Part shown: positions 1 to 9,196 of the stretch, one piece after another
Layout of the letters: every line of letters begins with the position of its first letter
Numbering within the stretch: position 1 is the stretch's first letter
Assembly: GCA_041402045.1 (NCBI GenBank)
Contig: JAWKSZ010000026.1
Span: 1 to 64,000, forward strand
Direction of reading: 5' to 3'
DNA: 64,000 nucleotides
DNA from: JAGQRJ01 sp041402045
Lineage (GTDB): Bacteria > Planctomycetota > J058
Position numbers and translations under genes: made by a program
The notes under the pieces: model-generated
What the model saw: the letters and a program-made list of their open reading frames with translations, nothing else
Told to the model about the DNA's origin: nothing
The model's database searches: none

Positions 1-141
1 CGCCTGCGGCTCGCTTGCGGCCCTCTGTCACGGCGTCGAGCCCTGTAGCGACGCGGCGCTCGCGGGGGGCGCACCAACGATCCCCGTCACAGGGGGAAGC
101 GTAGGCCAGCGCGTCCGAGGTCGCCTTCCGGCGCGCCGCGC

Positions 142-603
142 CTAGAGCTGGTGCAAGGCGAACCAGCCCGCTGCGAGGCCGAGTCCTCCCTCGAACAGGC
201 AGTTCCCCCAGAAGACTATGGCGCTGTCCGCGCGCGCGAACGCCGCGCTTCCCCCGGAGCCGTGCACCGTCGTCACGCCGGTCTCGAGCGCCAAGGTCGT
301 CTTCGAGATCAAGAGGGCCGCCAGGAAGGCCGGCACGCAGTAGCTTCCGGCGGCCTCCAGCCCCTCGGTGCCCAGGACCTCGAGCGCACCCAGGGCGGCG
401 AGGCCGAACAGCGTAGCGGTCGCCGTCTCCCAGAGCGACAGGCCGACTGGCTCGGCCTCGAACTCGCGACGACCCACGGAGTCGGAGTCCCCCCACGCTC
501 CAGCGACGTGGAAGCGCCTGCCGCAGCCGAGGCAGAACGGCTCGTCCCCGCGCGTCAGCAGGAAGCACTCGTCGCACCTCAGCCGTGTTCCCTCGCTCAG
601 CAC
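142..603 (-). CDS. Zinc-ribbon membrane protein, function unknown
   Basis: The protein begins with a CxxC...CxxC zinc ribbon (C-D-E-C, then C-L-G-C about 12 residues later), followed by two or three hydrophobic stretches rich in Ala, Leu and Gly, including one around FLAALLISKTTLAL. It is therefore probably a small membrane protein with a cytoplasmic metal-binding head. The open frame runs upstream to an ATG at 729, but those 42 residues are Arg/Pro/Ser-rich and unlike the rest, so I prefer the GTG at 603, just before the ribbon. I do not recognise a family. It stands alone; the 1-141 stretch downstream and the 604-922 stretch upstream hold nothing I can identify. Real coding is likely because the Cys pairs and membrane segments are coherent. 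Confidence 0.6.
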   Translation of the reverse strand: MLSEGTRLRCDECFLLTRGDEPFCLGCGRRFHVAGAWGDSDSVGRREFEAEPVGLSLWETATATLFGLAALGALEVLGTEGLEAAGSYCVPAFLAALLISKTTLALETGVTTVHGSGGSAAFARADSAIVFWGNCLFEGGLGLAAGWFALHQL

Positions 604-922
604 CGAGTCGGAGCTCCTCTCTCTTCGGCTGCGAGAGCAAGGGCTGTACCGCGTCCCCCCGCGCCATGGGGACGGCTTTAGGGGCGTGGTCGGTGCAGGG
701 TGGACGTTTCCCCTGCATGCCCGTGACAACGGCGTTGGCGCTGCGCCCGCTCGTGGAGGAGTCCGCAGACCGGCGCGGGCCTGAACCTCGGGTGGGGCGC
801 ACCAGAGCGCTCTGCTCGCTCGGAGTCGTGGCGGGGGTGGGTACGGAGCGCGTTGCGCGCTCGGGGCGGACGTCCGCAGCGCTGTCTCTGGGGCGGAGGC
901 TAGGACCTCGCTCGCGGCTCGG

Positions 923-2530
923 TCAGGCCGTCCCGTGGAAGCGGTGGGGATCGATCCCGCTGGCCTTCAGCCGCGAGGCCAGGGTCGTGGGCTTGAGCCC
1001 CAGGAGCTCCGCGGCGCCGCCGGCGCCGGCGACCTGGCCTCGCGTCTTGCGCAGCGCGGCGCGGAGGTTCTCGACCTCGAGCTCGCGCAGCTCGGCGACG
1101 GTCAGCACGCGCTCCGCCTCGCCGGTCGGGCGCGGGCGGGTCGGCGACGGCGTCGCGCTCCACGACAGCTCGAGGGTCCGCCCCGGGGAGAGGAGCAGCG
1201 CGCGCTCGATCACGTGCTGCAGCTCGCGCACGTTCCCCGGCCAGGTGTGGCGCTGGAGCTCGCGGAGGGTGGCCGGCGGCACGCGGGGCGGGGTGCGGCC
1301 GAGGCGCGCGGCGGCGGCGTGCAAGAAGCGCTCGACCAGCTCGGGGACGTCCTCGGCGCGCTCGCGCAGCGGCGGGACCTCGAGGGGGAACACGCTCAGG
1401 CGATAGAACAGGTCGGTGCGGAACTCGCCGCGCTCGACCCGCTGCTTGAGGTCCTGGTGCGTGGCCGCGAGCACGCGCACGTCGACGGTGCGCGTGCGCG
1501 CCTCGCCCACCCGCTCGAACTCGCCCTCTTGCAGCACGCGGAGCAGCTTGGCCTGGAGGTCGAGGGGGATCTCGCCCACCTCGTCCAGGAACAGCGTGCT
1601 CCCGTGGGCGAGCTCGAAGCGGCCGACGCGGTCCCGGAGCGCGCCGGTGAAGCTGCCCTTGGCGTGCCCGAAGAACTCGCTCTCGAACAGCTCGCGGGGG
1701 ATCGCGGCGCAGTTGACCCGCACCAGCGGGCGCTGGGCCCGGCGGCTGCGGCGGTGCAGCTCGCGGGCGACGAGCTCCTTACCGGTGCCGCTCTCGCCCA
1801 GGATCAGGACCGTGGAGTCGGTCGCGGCGACGAGCTGGATCTTGCGCCGCACCTGCTCCATGGGCTCGCTCTGGCCGAGGAGCGTCCCGCGGTCGGTGGC
1901 GACCTCCTCGCGCAGGTAGGCGTTGTCGGCCTCGGTCTGCGCGCGCAGGCGCTCGATCTCCTCGAAGGCGCGGGCGTTCGCGATCGCGGCCGCGGCGTGG
2001 TTGGCGATCATGCGCAGCCAGTCCAGGCAGCCGTCGCCCAGGGGCCCGTGGCTGAACACCGCGAGCACCCCCAGCACCCGACCGTGGTGCAAGAGCGGCT
2101 GGCCCACGAACCCGTCGATCTGCTCCTCCCGCGCCCAGGTCGGGTCGGCGACCCAGTCGGAGTCGGCGAGGCCGCCGGGGATCTCGAGGGCCTCCCCGTG
2201 GGCGCCGATCCAGCCCACCTTGCGCACCCCCAGCGGGAAGCGGCGAAAGGTGCCGTCGGTCACGTCCCAACGCGCGCCCGTGCGCGAGCGCCCGGCGCTG
2301 GCGGTGAGGTGCAGGCACTCGCTGCGGTCGGGGCACTCGGCGCGCAGCGGGCAGGTCTCGCACCCCGACCCCGGCGCGCGCAGCCACACCCGCGCCAGCG
2401 CCACCCGCGGCGAGCTCGCCAGCCGGCGCACGATCAGGTCGAGCACCCCCTCCACCCGGCGCTCCTCCGCGAGGTCGAGCAAGAGCTGCTTGGGGTCCGA
2501 GAGCAACGGCCGGTCTGGCTGGGCGATCAC
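923..2530 (-). CDS. Sigma-54-dependent transcriptional activator (GAF-AAA+-Fis)
   Basis: This NorR-type enhancer-binding protein has an N-terminal GAF-like sensor (about residues 15-190), an AAA+ domain (about 210-445) and a C-terminal Fis-type helix-turn-helix (about 490-531). Visible motifs are Walker A GESGTGKE, the sigma-54 contact loop written here as GSFTGA, Walker B TLFLDEVGEI, and WPGNVREL. The GAF domain carries a four-cysteine cluster (C-x2-C-x5-C-x5-C, near residue 50), a candidate metal or redox site. The start is a GTG at 2530; the frame is open upstream, but that part is low-quality sequence overlapping the intergenic operator array. It is divergent from the AhpD-like gene at 2736 and is its likely regulator. 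The target signal is unknown; peroxide or NO stress is an inference from the neighbour. Confidence 0.9.
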   Translation of the reverse strand: MIAQPDRPLLSDPKQLLLDLAEERRVEGVLDLIVRRLASSPRVALARVWLRAPGSGCETCPLRAECPDRSECLHLTASAGRSRTGARWDVTDGTFRRFPLGVRKVGWIGAHGEALEIPGGLADSDWVADPTWAREEQIDGFVGQPLLHHGRVLGVLAVFSHGPLGDGCLDWLRMIANHAAAAIANARAFEEIERLRAQTEADNAYLREEVATDRGTLLGQSEPMEQVRRKIQLVAATDSTVLILGESGTGKELVARELHRRSRRAQRPLVRVNCAAIPRELFESEFFGHAKGSFTGALRDRVGRFELAHGSTLFLDEVGEIPLDLQAKLLRVLQEGEFERVGEARTRTVDVRVLAATHQDLKQRVERGEFRTDLFYRLSVFPLEVPPLRERAEDVPELVERFLHAAAARLGRTPPRVPPATLRELQRHTWPGNVRELQHVIERALLLSPGRTLELSWSATPSPTRPRPTGEAERVLTVAELRELEVENLRAALRKTRGQVAGAGGAAELLGLKPTTLASRLKASGIDPHRFHGTA

Positions 2531-2535
2531 CCCGA

Positions 2536-2594
2536 CACGATAGCGAGATCTCGGGTCTTGGGCACGAGGTGTCGTGCCGACACGACATGTCGTG
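2536..2594. promoter_or_regulatory. Array of alternating CACGA/TCGTG half-sites in the divergent intergenic region
   Basis: Half-sites lie at 2563 (CACGA), 2572 (TCGTG), 2581 (CACGA) and 2590 (TCGTG), each exactly 9 bp from the next and alternating in orientation. Another CACGA lies at 2536, 27 bp (three periods) from the first. They form the inverted repeats GGCACGA-N4-TCGTGCC (2561-2578) and TGTCGTG-N4-CACGACA (2570-2587), and the palindrome CACGACATGTCGTG (2581-2594). The array lies between the sigma-54 activator and the AhpD-like gene and is probably an operator or enhancer for one or both. The binding protein is inferred, not shown. Confidence 0.6.
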
Positions 2595-2735
2595 CCGGTC
2601 GGGGTGGGCGCAGTACGTTGTCTCTGTGGAGGTTGCGTGGATTCGTGAGCCCGGGCACGGGGCGTGGGTAGGGGGCGAGTGAACCGTCGGGGAGTCCGGC
2701 GGTCCTCACACCCCAGCACGAAAGAAGCGTGTCCC

Positions 2736-3281
2736 ATGTCCCGAATCCACCTCGTCGATCCCCAGTCCGCCACCGGTCGCGCCTCCGAGCTGCTCACCGC
2801 GGTCGAGAAGAAGCTGGGCCTGATCCCCAACATGACCCGCGGCATGGCGGTCGCTCCCGCGGCCCTCGAGGCCTACCTCGCCGCGAGCGACGCGCTCTCC
2901 CGCGGCGCGCTGCCGGGGCGGGTGCGCGAGCAGCTCGCCCTGACCGTGGCCGAGGCCAACGGCTGCGGCTACTGCCTTGCCGCGCACTCGCTGATCGGCG
3001 GCAAGCTCGGCCTGAGCGAGGACGAGGTCCTCGCTGCGCGCCGCGCCGAGGCCCCCGACGCGAGCACCGCGGCGCTCCTGCGCTTCGCGCGCCAGGTCGC
3101 GGAGCACCGCGGGCGCGTGAGCGAGGCCGACCTCGAGGCCGTGCGCGCGGCGGGCTACGGCGACGACGCGATCGCGGAGGTGATCGCCCACGTCGCGCTC
3201 AACGTGTTGACCAACTACTTCAACAACGTCGCCGAGACCCCGATCGACTTCCCCGCCGTCCCCGAGCTGGCGCGGGCCTGA
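2736..3281 (+). CDS. AhpD-like / carboxymuconolactone decarboxylase-family peroxidase
   Basis: The 181-residue all-helical protein has the AhpD core signature: a CxxC with a trailing His (C-G-Y-C-L-A-A-H) near residue 75. This is the redox centre of alkylhydroperoxidase D-type enzymes, which reduce organic peroxides in the cytoplasm using a disulfide relay. The C-terminal NYFNNVAETPIDFP resembles the peroxidase-related branch of the family. The ATG at 2736 is chosen because it starts the conserved domain; the frame extends upstream into the operator region. It is divergent from the sigma-54 activator, 205 bp away, suggesting dedicated control. The exact substrate cannot be read from the sequence. 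Confidence 0.85.
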   Translation: MSRIHLVDPQSATGRASELLTAVEKKLGLIPNMTRGMAVAPAALEAYLAASDALSRGALPGRVREQLALTVAEANGCGYCLAAHSLIGGKLGLSEDEVLAARRAEAPDASTAALLRFARQVAEHRGRVSEADLEAVRAAGYGDDAIAEVIAHVALNVLTNYFNNVAETPIDFPAVPELARA

Positions 3282-3491
3282 ACGGTGCCGAGGGGGGCCT
3301 CGTCTGCAGGGCCCTCAGCGTTCAGCGCGCGCCTCGGCGCGTCCCTGCGCCTCGTCCTAGGGGGCGCCGCGTGGCGTCGCCTCGACGCGGAGCTCTTCTG
3401 CCGTTGCGGAGTCCACCGCTGGTCACGAGCCGTAGATCGAAGCGCCTGTACTGTGCGGAGCTCTTCCGCGGACGCGTTGCTCCCACACGGC

Positions 3492-3642
3492 GTAGGGGCG
3501 GGGCTCGTCCCCGCCCGGTATGTGCGTCCCTCCACCCTTCGTAGTGCGAGGGCATACCCGCGGCGCAGCCGTGCTCAGAGCTCCGCCGCCACGAAGGCGC
3601 AAGGGACGCACATACCCGGGCGGGGGCAAGCCCCGCCCCTAC
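3492..3642. repeat. Long inverted repeat (about 50-nt arms) in a 478-bp intergenic region
   Basis: The left arm (3492-3544) and right arm (3589-3642) are near-perfect reverse complements, both containing GTAGGGGCGGGGCT and GTATGTGCGTCCC. The short GTAGGGGCGGGGCTCGTCC core recurs near 58178. The rest of 3282-3759 holds low-quality GC-rich sequence, including fragments (AGCTCTTCCGCGGACGCG, near 3460) related to the repeats at 7.2 and 9.4 kb. Three frames are open across it, but none gives a plausible protein. It looks like a dispersed REP/palindromic element. Confidence 0.7.
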
Positions 3643-3759
3643 CTCATTCAACGCGCACCCACCAAGGCGAGCGTCACGCCGAGGATCGTGCCGAACACTC
3701 CAGCTCCGCTCACCTCCGCTCAGCTCACCTCACTTCCCCTCGCCTGGGTGGAGTCCCCC

Positions 3760-4368
3760 ATGACCCAACACGACCTGCCGAGCGACCTGGCGTTCACCCC
3801 CACCGTGAAGGCGCTGCAGACGGCCCACGGCTCGCGCGAGGCGTATGCGCGCATGGAGGCCGGGCGCGGGTGGGCGAGCGAGATCACCCCCGAGCTCGCG
3901 GCCTACGTGGCCGAGCGCGACATGGCCTACCTGGCCACCGCCACCGCGGAGGGGCAGCCCTACGTCCAATACCGCGGGGGGCCGCGGGGGTTCCTCCAGG
4001 TGTTGGACGCGCACACCCTGGCGTTCGCGGACTTCGCCGGGAACCAGCAGTTCCTGAGCTGGGGCAACCTCGAGGACAACCCGCGCGCGTTCCTGTTCCT
4101 CGTGGACTACGCCCGCCGGCGGCGGATCAAGGTGTGGGGCACGGCGCGGGTGGTGAGCGACGACCCCGCGCTCCTCGCGCGGCTGAGCGACCCCAGCTAC
4201 CCGGGCCGGCCCGAGCGAGCGGTGGTGTTCACGGTCGAGGCCTTCGACGTGAACTGCCCGCAGCATATCCACCCCCGGGTGCGCGTCGACGAGGTCCAGC
4301 CGCGGATCGCGGCGCTCGAGGCGCGGATCGCCGAGCTCGAGGCGGAGCTGGCCCGGGCGCGCGGCTGA
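3760..4368 (+). CDS. Pyridoxamine 5'-phosphate oxidase-family flavoprotein
   Basis: This 202-residue protein has a split-barrel PNPOx-like fold: DMAYLATATAEGQPYVQYRGGP, then LAFADFAGNQQF, NLEDNPRAFLFLVDY and RRRIKVWGTARV mark the FMN-binding strands. Such proteins bind FMN or related cofactors; many small members act on unknown substrates rather than making PLP. The C-terminal RIAALEARIAELEAELARA is a short coiled coil, unusual for the core fold and probably an oligomerisation tail. The ATG at 3760 follows the inverted-repeat region and begins the conserved part; the frame is open further upstream only through repeat sequence. It is followed after 40 bp by the GH67-like gene, perhaps in the same transcript. 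Confidence 0.85.
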   Translation: MTQHDLPSDLAFTPTVKALQTAHGSREAYARMEAGRGWASEITPELAAYVAERDMAYLATATAEGQPYVQYRGGPRGFLQVLDAHTLAFADFAGNQQFLSWGNLEDNPRAFLFLVDYARRRRIKVWGTARVVSDDPALLARLSDPSYPGRPERAVVFTVEAFDVNCPQHIHPRVRVDEVQPRIAALEARIAELEAELARARG

Positions 4369-4408
4369 GGGCTGGCCCGGGCAGGCCCCGGCGTGCTCTG
4401 ATCGGCGC

Positions 4409-6868
4409 ATGAAGCGTGCGCTCCTCGTCGCGTGCTGGGGGCTGGTCGCCGTCGGGGTGGCCTGGGCCCAGACCACGCCGCCGATCCGCTTGATCGACGC
4501 CTACGCGCCGTTCTACGACCCCGCGCGGACCCCGCCGAACTCGTGGGCCATGCCGTTCGGACACCTGGACCTGCTCGAGGCGCCCTACGTGGCGACCGAG
4601 CACCTCGAGGCGTCCCTCGCGCGCTTCGACGCCTACTGCGCCCACGTCGCCCGGCGGGGCTACACGAGCGTGATCGTGGGGAACGTGATCCACCTGGTCA
4701 CCTTCGACGGGGTCGAGGGCGGGCCGATCTACGCCCCGGGGTCGCCCCACCGCGCGCGGGCGGACGCCTACAAGGCGGCCTTCACCCGGGCCTGCCAGAT
4801 CGCGGCCGGCCACGGGCTGAAGGTGGCCGTCGACACCGACTTCCCCACCTGGACTCCGCCGCTCCTGGAGTGGCTGGGGGAGGGCGGGGTGCGCGTCGAC
4901 AACCCCCGGCTGTGGGAGGCCACCCGCGCGGCGGTCGAGGAGCTGTTCGGCGAGGTCGGGGTGTGGGCGCTGCACGTGCGGATCGGCGAGGGCGGCGGGG
5001 CCTACGACGAGGCCACCGGCTACCGCAGCGCGGTCGCCGTGCGCGACGTGCCCGGGGTGCAGGCGGTCGTGCGCGGGCTGCTCGAGCAGGTCGAGGCCTA
5101 CAACGCCGCGCACCCCGGCGCCGACCGCAAGCTCCTGTTCCGCACCTGGACGATCGGGATCGGCGAGGTCGGGGCCCTGCACACCGACCCCGCGCTCTAC
5201 CGGCGGGTGTTCGACGACTTCGCCGGGCGCCCCGCGCTCGTGACCCTGATCAAGTACGTGGCCCTCGACTTCTTCCAGCACGTGCCGCTCAACCCCACGA
5301 TCGGCGTGGGCCCGGTGCAGCAGGTGGTCGAGTTCCAGGCGCGTCGGGAATACGAGGGCTTCGGGCTGTTCCCCAACTACCGGGCCGAGCCGTTCCAGGA
5401 GGCGCTGCGCGTGTTCGCCGCCCAGGAGACCTTCGCCGGGATCAGCGTGTGGCCGACCAACGGCGGGTTCCTCATGGACTCGCCCACCTACTACCGCAGC
5501 CAGGGCGTCGACGACTGGATCGACCAGAACGTGCACGCCTACGCGCAGCTCCTGGACGACCCGGAGCGCGAGCCCGCGGCGCTGGCCGCTGCCTGGGCCC
5601 GCGAGCAGGGGCTCCCGCCCGAGGCCGCCGAGCGCTACGCGCGGATCCTGCTGGCGAGCGACGACGTGATCGGGCGCGGGATGTACCTCGTGCCCTACGC
5701 CGAGCACGCCCCGGCGCTGTTCGGCGTCGACGTGTTCCCGACCATGCTCTGGATCTACTGGACCCGGCCGATCGGCGCCTACGGCCCGCAGGCGCTGGTG
5801 ACCCCCCACGCCAGCGCCGAGCTCGAGCGCTGCCTGGAGGACGGGCGCTGGGCGGTGGCCGAGCTGGCGCGGCTCGAGCAGGAGGCCGCGGCGCTGCCCG
5901 CCGGCGAGGTGCGCGCGCGGCTCCAGGCGGCCCTCGCCTACGAGCGCAGCGGGTTCGAGGTGTTCGCCGCTTACCGCGCGGTCCTGCTCCCGCACTACCG
6001 CTGGGTGCGCGACGGCGACGGCGCCGCCTACGACGCCTGGCAGGCGGCGTTGCCGGCCCTGGCCCAGGCGGTCGCCGCCCACGAGGCGGCCTACGGCGCG
6101 GACCGCAGGCTCCCCGCGTGGGACCTGCGCGAGCTGCACCGCGTGCTCCACGACGACGCCTGGATCCCGACCCTCCGCCCGCTGGCCGGCCTCGTCGGGC
6201 TCCTGGCCTGGCTCACTGCCGGCGCCTGCCTGCTGGGGCTGAACCCGACCCCGCGTGGCCCGGCGTGGCTGCGGCGGGCGCCGCTCCTGTTCGCCTGCGC
6301 CGGGGTCTCCGGCGCAGGGCTCGCGGGGCTGCAGACGGTGGGCGCCGGCGGGGTGCTCGGCCTCGCGCTGGGCGCGCTCCTGGCCTGCGCGCCGGGGCTC
6401 CTGGCGCTGGCGCTGCTCGCGCTGCCCGTGCGCCGGCGCGACGAGCAGGCGGGCGTCCCCTGGACCGTCCGCTGCGCGGCGTGTCTGGCGCCGGGGCTCG
6501 TCGTGACCGGCTGGCTGGCGCTGGGCTTCGCCTGGCGGGGGCCGGCCTGGGGCTGGACCGTGGTCGCGGACGCGCTCCTGGGCGACGGCGGGGCGCGGGC
6601 CCTGTTGGCGCTGGGGCTCGCGCTCGGCGGGCTGGGCACGGTCGCCTGTTGGGCGCTCGCCGGGCGCCTGGCGCTCGGGCGCAGCGGCCCAGGGCTCGGC
6701 GTCGCGGTGGGCGGGGTGGTGTTGAGCGCGGCCCTCGGCGGCGCGGCCTGGGCCGCGGGCGGGATCCCCGCGGCGCTGGCGGTCGCGGACGCGCTGCGGC
6801 TCACGCCCACGTTCCTGGACAAGGCCGGGACTGGGGTGGCGGACCTGGTCGGCGAGGGCGGCGAGTAG
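4409..6868 (+). CDS. Secreted GH67-like glycoside hydrolase with C-terminal membrane domain
   Basis: The N terminus is a clear signal peptide ending at A-W-A-Q. Residues about 25-600 resemble the catalytic part of alpha-glucuronidases (GH67): LLFRTWTIG, then IKYVALDFFQ, VVEFQARREYEGFG and FPNY occur in the order seen around the GH67 active site (K..DF..., EFQ...EY.G). From about residue 595 there are five to six hydrophobic helices separated by short loops, giving an 819-residue enzyme that would stay anchored in the membrane facing outward. GH67 enzymes remove glucuronic acid from xylan-derived oligosaccharides; the substrate here is inferred. The membrane tail is not usual for the family. 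The start ATG at 4409 is set by the signal peptide. Confidence 0.65.
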   Translation: MKRALLVACWGLVAVGVAWAQTTPPIRLIDAYAPFYDPARTPPNSWAMPFGHLDLLEAPYVATEHLEASLARFDAYCAHVARRGYTSVIVGNVIHLVTFDGVEGGPIYAPGSPHRARADAYKAAFTRACQIAAGHGLKVAVDTDFPTWTPPLLEWLGEGGVRVDNPRLWEATRAAVEELFGEVGVWALHVRIGEGGGAYDEATGYRSAVAVRDVPGVQAVVRGLLEQVEAYNAAHPGADRKLLFRTWTIGIGEVGALHTDPALYRRVFDDFAGRPALVTLIKYVALDFFQHVPLNPTIGVGPVQQVVEFQARREYEGFGLFPNYRAEPFQEALRVFAAQETFAGISVWPTNGGFLMDSPTYYRSQGVDDWIDQNVHAYAQLLDDPEREPAALAAAWAREQGLPPEAAERYARILLASDDVIGRGMYLVPYAEHAPALFGVDVFPTMLWIYWTRPIGAYGPQALVTPHASAELERCLEDGRWAVAELARLEQEAAALPAGEVRARLQAALAYERSGFEVFAAYRAVLLPHYRWVRDGDGAAYDAWQAALPALAQAVAAHEAAYGADRRLPAWDLRELHRVLHDDAWIPTLRPLAGLVGLLAWLTAGACLLGLNPTPRGPAWLRRAPLLFACAGVSGAGLAGLQTVGAGGVLGLALGALLACAPGLLALALLALPVRRRDEQAGVPWTVRCAACLAPGLVVTGWLALGFAWRGPAWGWTVVADALLGDGGARALLALGLALGGLGTVACWALAGRLALGRSGPGLGVAVGGVVLSAALGGAAWAAGGIPAALAVADALRLTPTFLDKAGTGVADLVGEGGE

Positions 6869-7190
6869 GCGTCCGTTCTGGCGAGTGGGCTGCACGAGGC
6901 TCGCGACCGCGTCGAGGCCGCCCGATACCGCTGCCTGCGCTGATCGCTGCGCCGCCCTTCTCCTGCGGAAGCTGCCCGACGCCCGCGGGCGGGGTAAACC
7001 CGGGTAACCCCCCCCCCCCCCTACCCCTGCGTACGGACACGCGCGGGATTGAGAGGCTCACGCGATTCGCACCCAGTGGGCGAAGAAGGCGCCCTGCACG
7101 AAGGACCCGCGGGCGGGGTAAACCCAATCGTGTTCGGCATGCACGCACCGCAGGTCACGAGTCCTGGATCGACGCGTCTGGCCAGCGCGT
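6869..7190. other. Non-coding, repeat-containing spacer with poly-C run
   Basis: No convincing gene is seen. The stretch contains two copies of GCGGGCGGGGTAAACC (near 6986 and 7110), related to sequence at 9780 and, in reverse complement, near 58136. It also carries a 14-base run of C at 7008-7021, a likely length-variable site. Confidence 0.6.
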
Positions 7191-8067
7191 AGCTCCGCTG
7201 CTGTGAGGACCGCACCGGCGACGTTGGGTTTTGCGAATCCACCGAGCCGTTGAGGAACCGTCCCGCGGACGCGCGACCAAGAAGCACCGAAGGCACCGAG
7301 CTCCGCTTCTGGCTTCCCTCTTCGCGGCGCTCCATGGCAAGAGACAATCGAGCTCCGCGTGGACCTCGCGCGCCGACGCAATGGCCGAGGAGTCCGAGGA
7401 TCAGGGTGCTCTTGCTCAGCATGGAGCCCAGGCGCGAGGAGCTCGGTGTCTCTTGCCTGGAAGAGCGACGGCCTGTCTCAGCGGGACTCGGTGTTTGGGT
7501 GCGCCAGGGGAAGCCTGGCTGATCTCGTGGGATGAAAGGAGCCCACCGTGGTAATTGCTCGTTCACCACCGTAGTCAACCGAGCGGCGTCCCCGGGCAAC
7601 CGGATCGTCGAAGCCTCGGACGACAAAGGCGCGAGCCGCAACGTTACGTGAACCCGATTCGGCCTCGTTACACATGTGCAGGCGGCCAAGCTTCCTGAAG
7701 GGCTGAAGCCTACCGGCGGTATTGAAACGAGCACATGAGCCCGCTGGGCCTGCCGGGGTGATTGGGGCAAAGCGCGTGCCGAAAGATCAGTCGAGTGCAG
7801 GTCCCGGGAGGCCCGGCATGTGCGGAACCCAACGCGACGGGGAAGACATAACCTAAGCGGCATGTCGGGAGTCGGCGGGGCTCGTAGTAGTGAGGAGGCG
7901 GGTAATGCCCGTGGAGCGAAGGCCCCACTGACGTGGGCAAGGAAGCAAGACGCGCGGAGAGTGCCGATTGAGCGACAGCTCCACTATGGACGACTCGGAA
8001 CCTCGAGGCGAACGCACTTCTGGAGGGGCGGGCGTCGACGGTTACCGGAGAAACTCTTTCGGGCTGT

Positions 8068-9153
8068 GTGAGGCAAGAAGCCGCAACTAATAAGGCCAAG
8101 CAAGAGCCCGATTTCGCTTCTACACGCTGTATGGGCGAATTCTGTGGAGTGGTCACGCTGGAGGCGGCGGGCTCAGGTGCGCGCCAATCGGGGTGCGCCT
8201 GGGATCGACGGAGTCTCGATCGACCAAATCGAAGGCTCTCCTCGGAGGACGGCGCTGCAGGATTCCTGACGAAATGAGGCGGCTCTGCAGTCGAAGACCA
8301 CAAGCCCCAGCCTGTCCGCCGTGTCTACATACCGAAGCCTGACGGAAAGGAGCGCCCGCTAGGGATCCCGACGGTCCGTGACCGTGGTGGTCCAAATGGC
8401 GACGCGCTGCTGATCCTGGAGCCGATCTTCTGAAGCAGATTTCCTTCGTGGATAGCTCGTATGGATTCTGACCAGGTCGAAATCGCGCACCAGCGCTCAC
8501 GGCGATCCGGAGAGCACGTGAAGGCGGGTTTCGACGAGCAGTACGACCGCGGATCCTCAAGGGTACTTTCGACCTCCCCCGCACTGGTTCGACCTACCTC
8601 ACTGGCTGCTGGGCCGACTTGGGGCAACGCGAAGCTCGTCCGGTGGCGCGGACGACTCTCGATCTTGGCGCGCAACCTGAGCCCTGGCCTCGTGCACGAG
8701 GTCGAGGGTTTCAGCGGGCGCATGGGCCTGCGTGATCAATCGGACAAGACCGGCATTCGGAAACTGAAACAGGGAGCGAGCCGCCATCTCCTCGGCTTCA
8801 TCGCTCGCTTGGGACCGCGACCTCTCAGGTCGGGGCCATAGCTACCTGAACGTGAGACCGTCGAAGAAGGCGGTGGCCAGAGAGCGGGCGAAGCTCAGCG
8901 ATCTGACCGGTTCACGTATGTGCTTCCGCCGTCCCCCCGGCTCGTAGCCGAGCTGAACCGGCACTTGCTGGGCTGGGCAAAGCCCGTTTCGGCTACTCCG
9001 CGGCACCTTCCGGGGGATCAACTGGTACGTCCGGCTGCGGCTAGGCGTGCACCTTCGGCGTCGGAGTCAGCGACCCTTCCGTCCTCCTCCCTCGAAGGGG
9101 TGAGCGTCTATCAACACCTGATCGCATGGGCCTCAGTACCTGGGTAGACGAGG
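8068..9153 (+). pseudogene. ltrA: Degraded group II intron reverse transcriptase/maturase
   Basis: The reading frame is broken by several shifts and stops, but typical pieces occur in order: VRANRGAPGIDGVSID (near 8177), RRVYIPKPDGKERPLGIPTV (near 8325), LLILEPIF interrupted by TGA (near 8430), SSYGF-stop-PGRNRAPAL (near 8455, stop in place of the usual Arg), YLNVRPSKKAVARERAKLS (near 8845, maturase region) and RRSQRPFRPP plus VSVYQHLIAWG (near 9060-9130). I cannot find a YADD active-site motif. This is the RT-maturase family that mobilises and helps splice its host intron; here it is non-functional unless the breaks are sequencing errors, which is unlikely given their number. Confidence 0.85.
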
Positions 9154-9196
9154 AGGCTGAACTCACTGCGCATGCCTTGTGAATAAGACGTCTGGG

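Noticed and set aside
2600..2640. GGTGGGCGCAGTACGTTGT as a -24/-12 promoter for the AhpD-like gene
   Set aside because: The distance between the GG and the -12 element is one base off and the final GC is GT.
935..2671. Long plus-strand open frame over the sigma-54 activator
   Set aside because: Low-complexity shadow; the minus-strand frame carries all AAA+ motifs.
3282..3759. Several overlapping open frames between the AhpD-like and PNPOx genes
   Set aside because: All are translations of the inverted repeat and its flanks; none has a ribosome site or family motif.
4229..6895. 888-residue open frame on the minus strand opposite the GH67-like gene
   Set aside because: Arg/Gln/Pro/His-rich shadow without motifs; the plus-strand protein has a signal peptide and family motifs. 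Long antisense frames are expected at this GC content, as also at 9986-12157, 14050-16839, 24654-27146 and 55235-58201.
7008..7021. Poly-C run as a phase-variation switch
   Set aside because: It lies in non-coding sequence with no promoter or gene directly downstream to control; it may also be a sequencing artefact.
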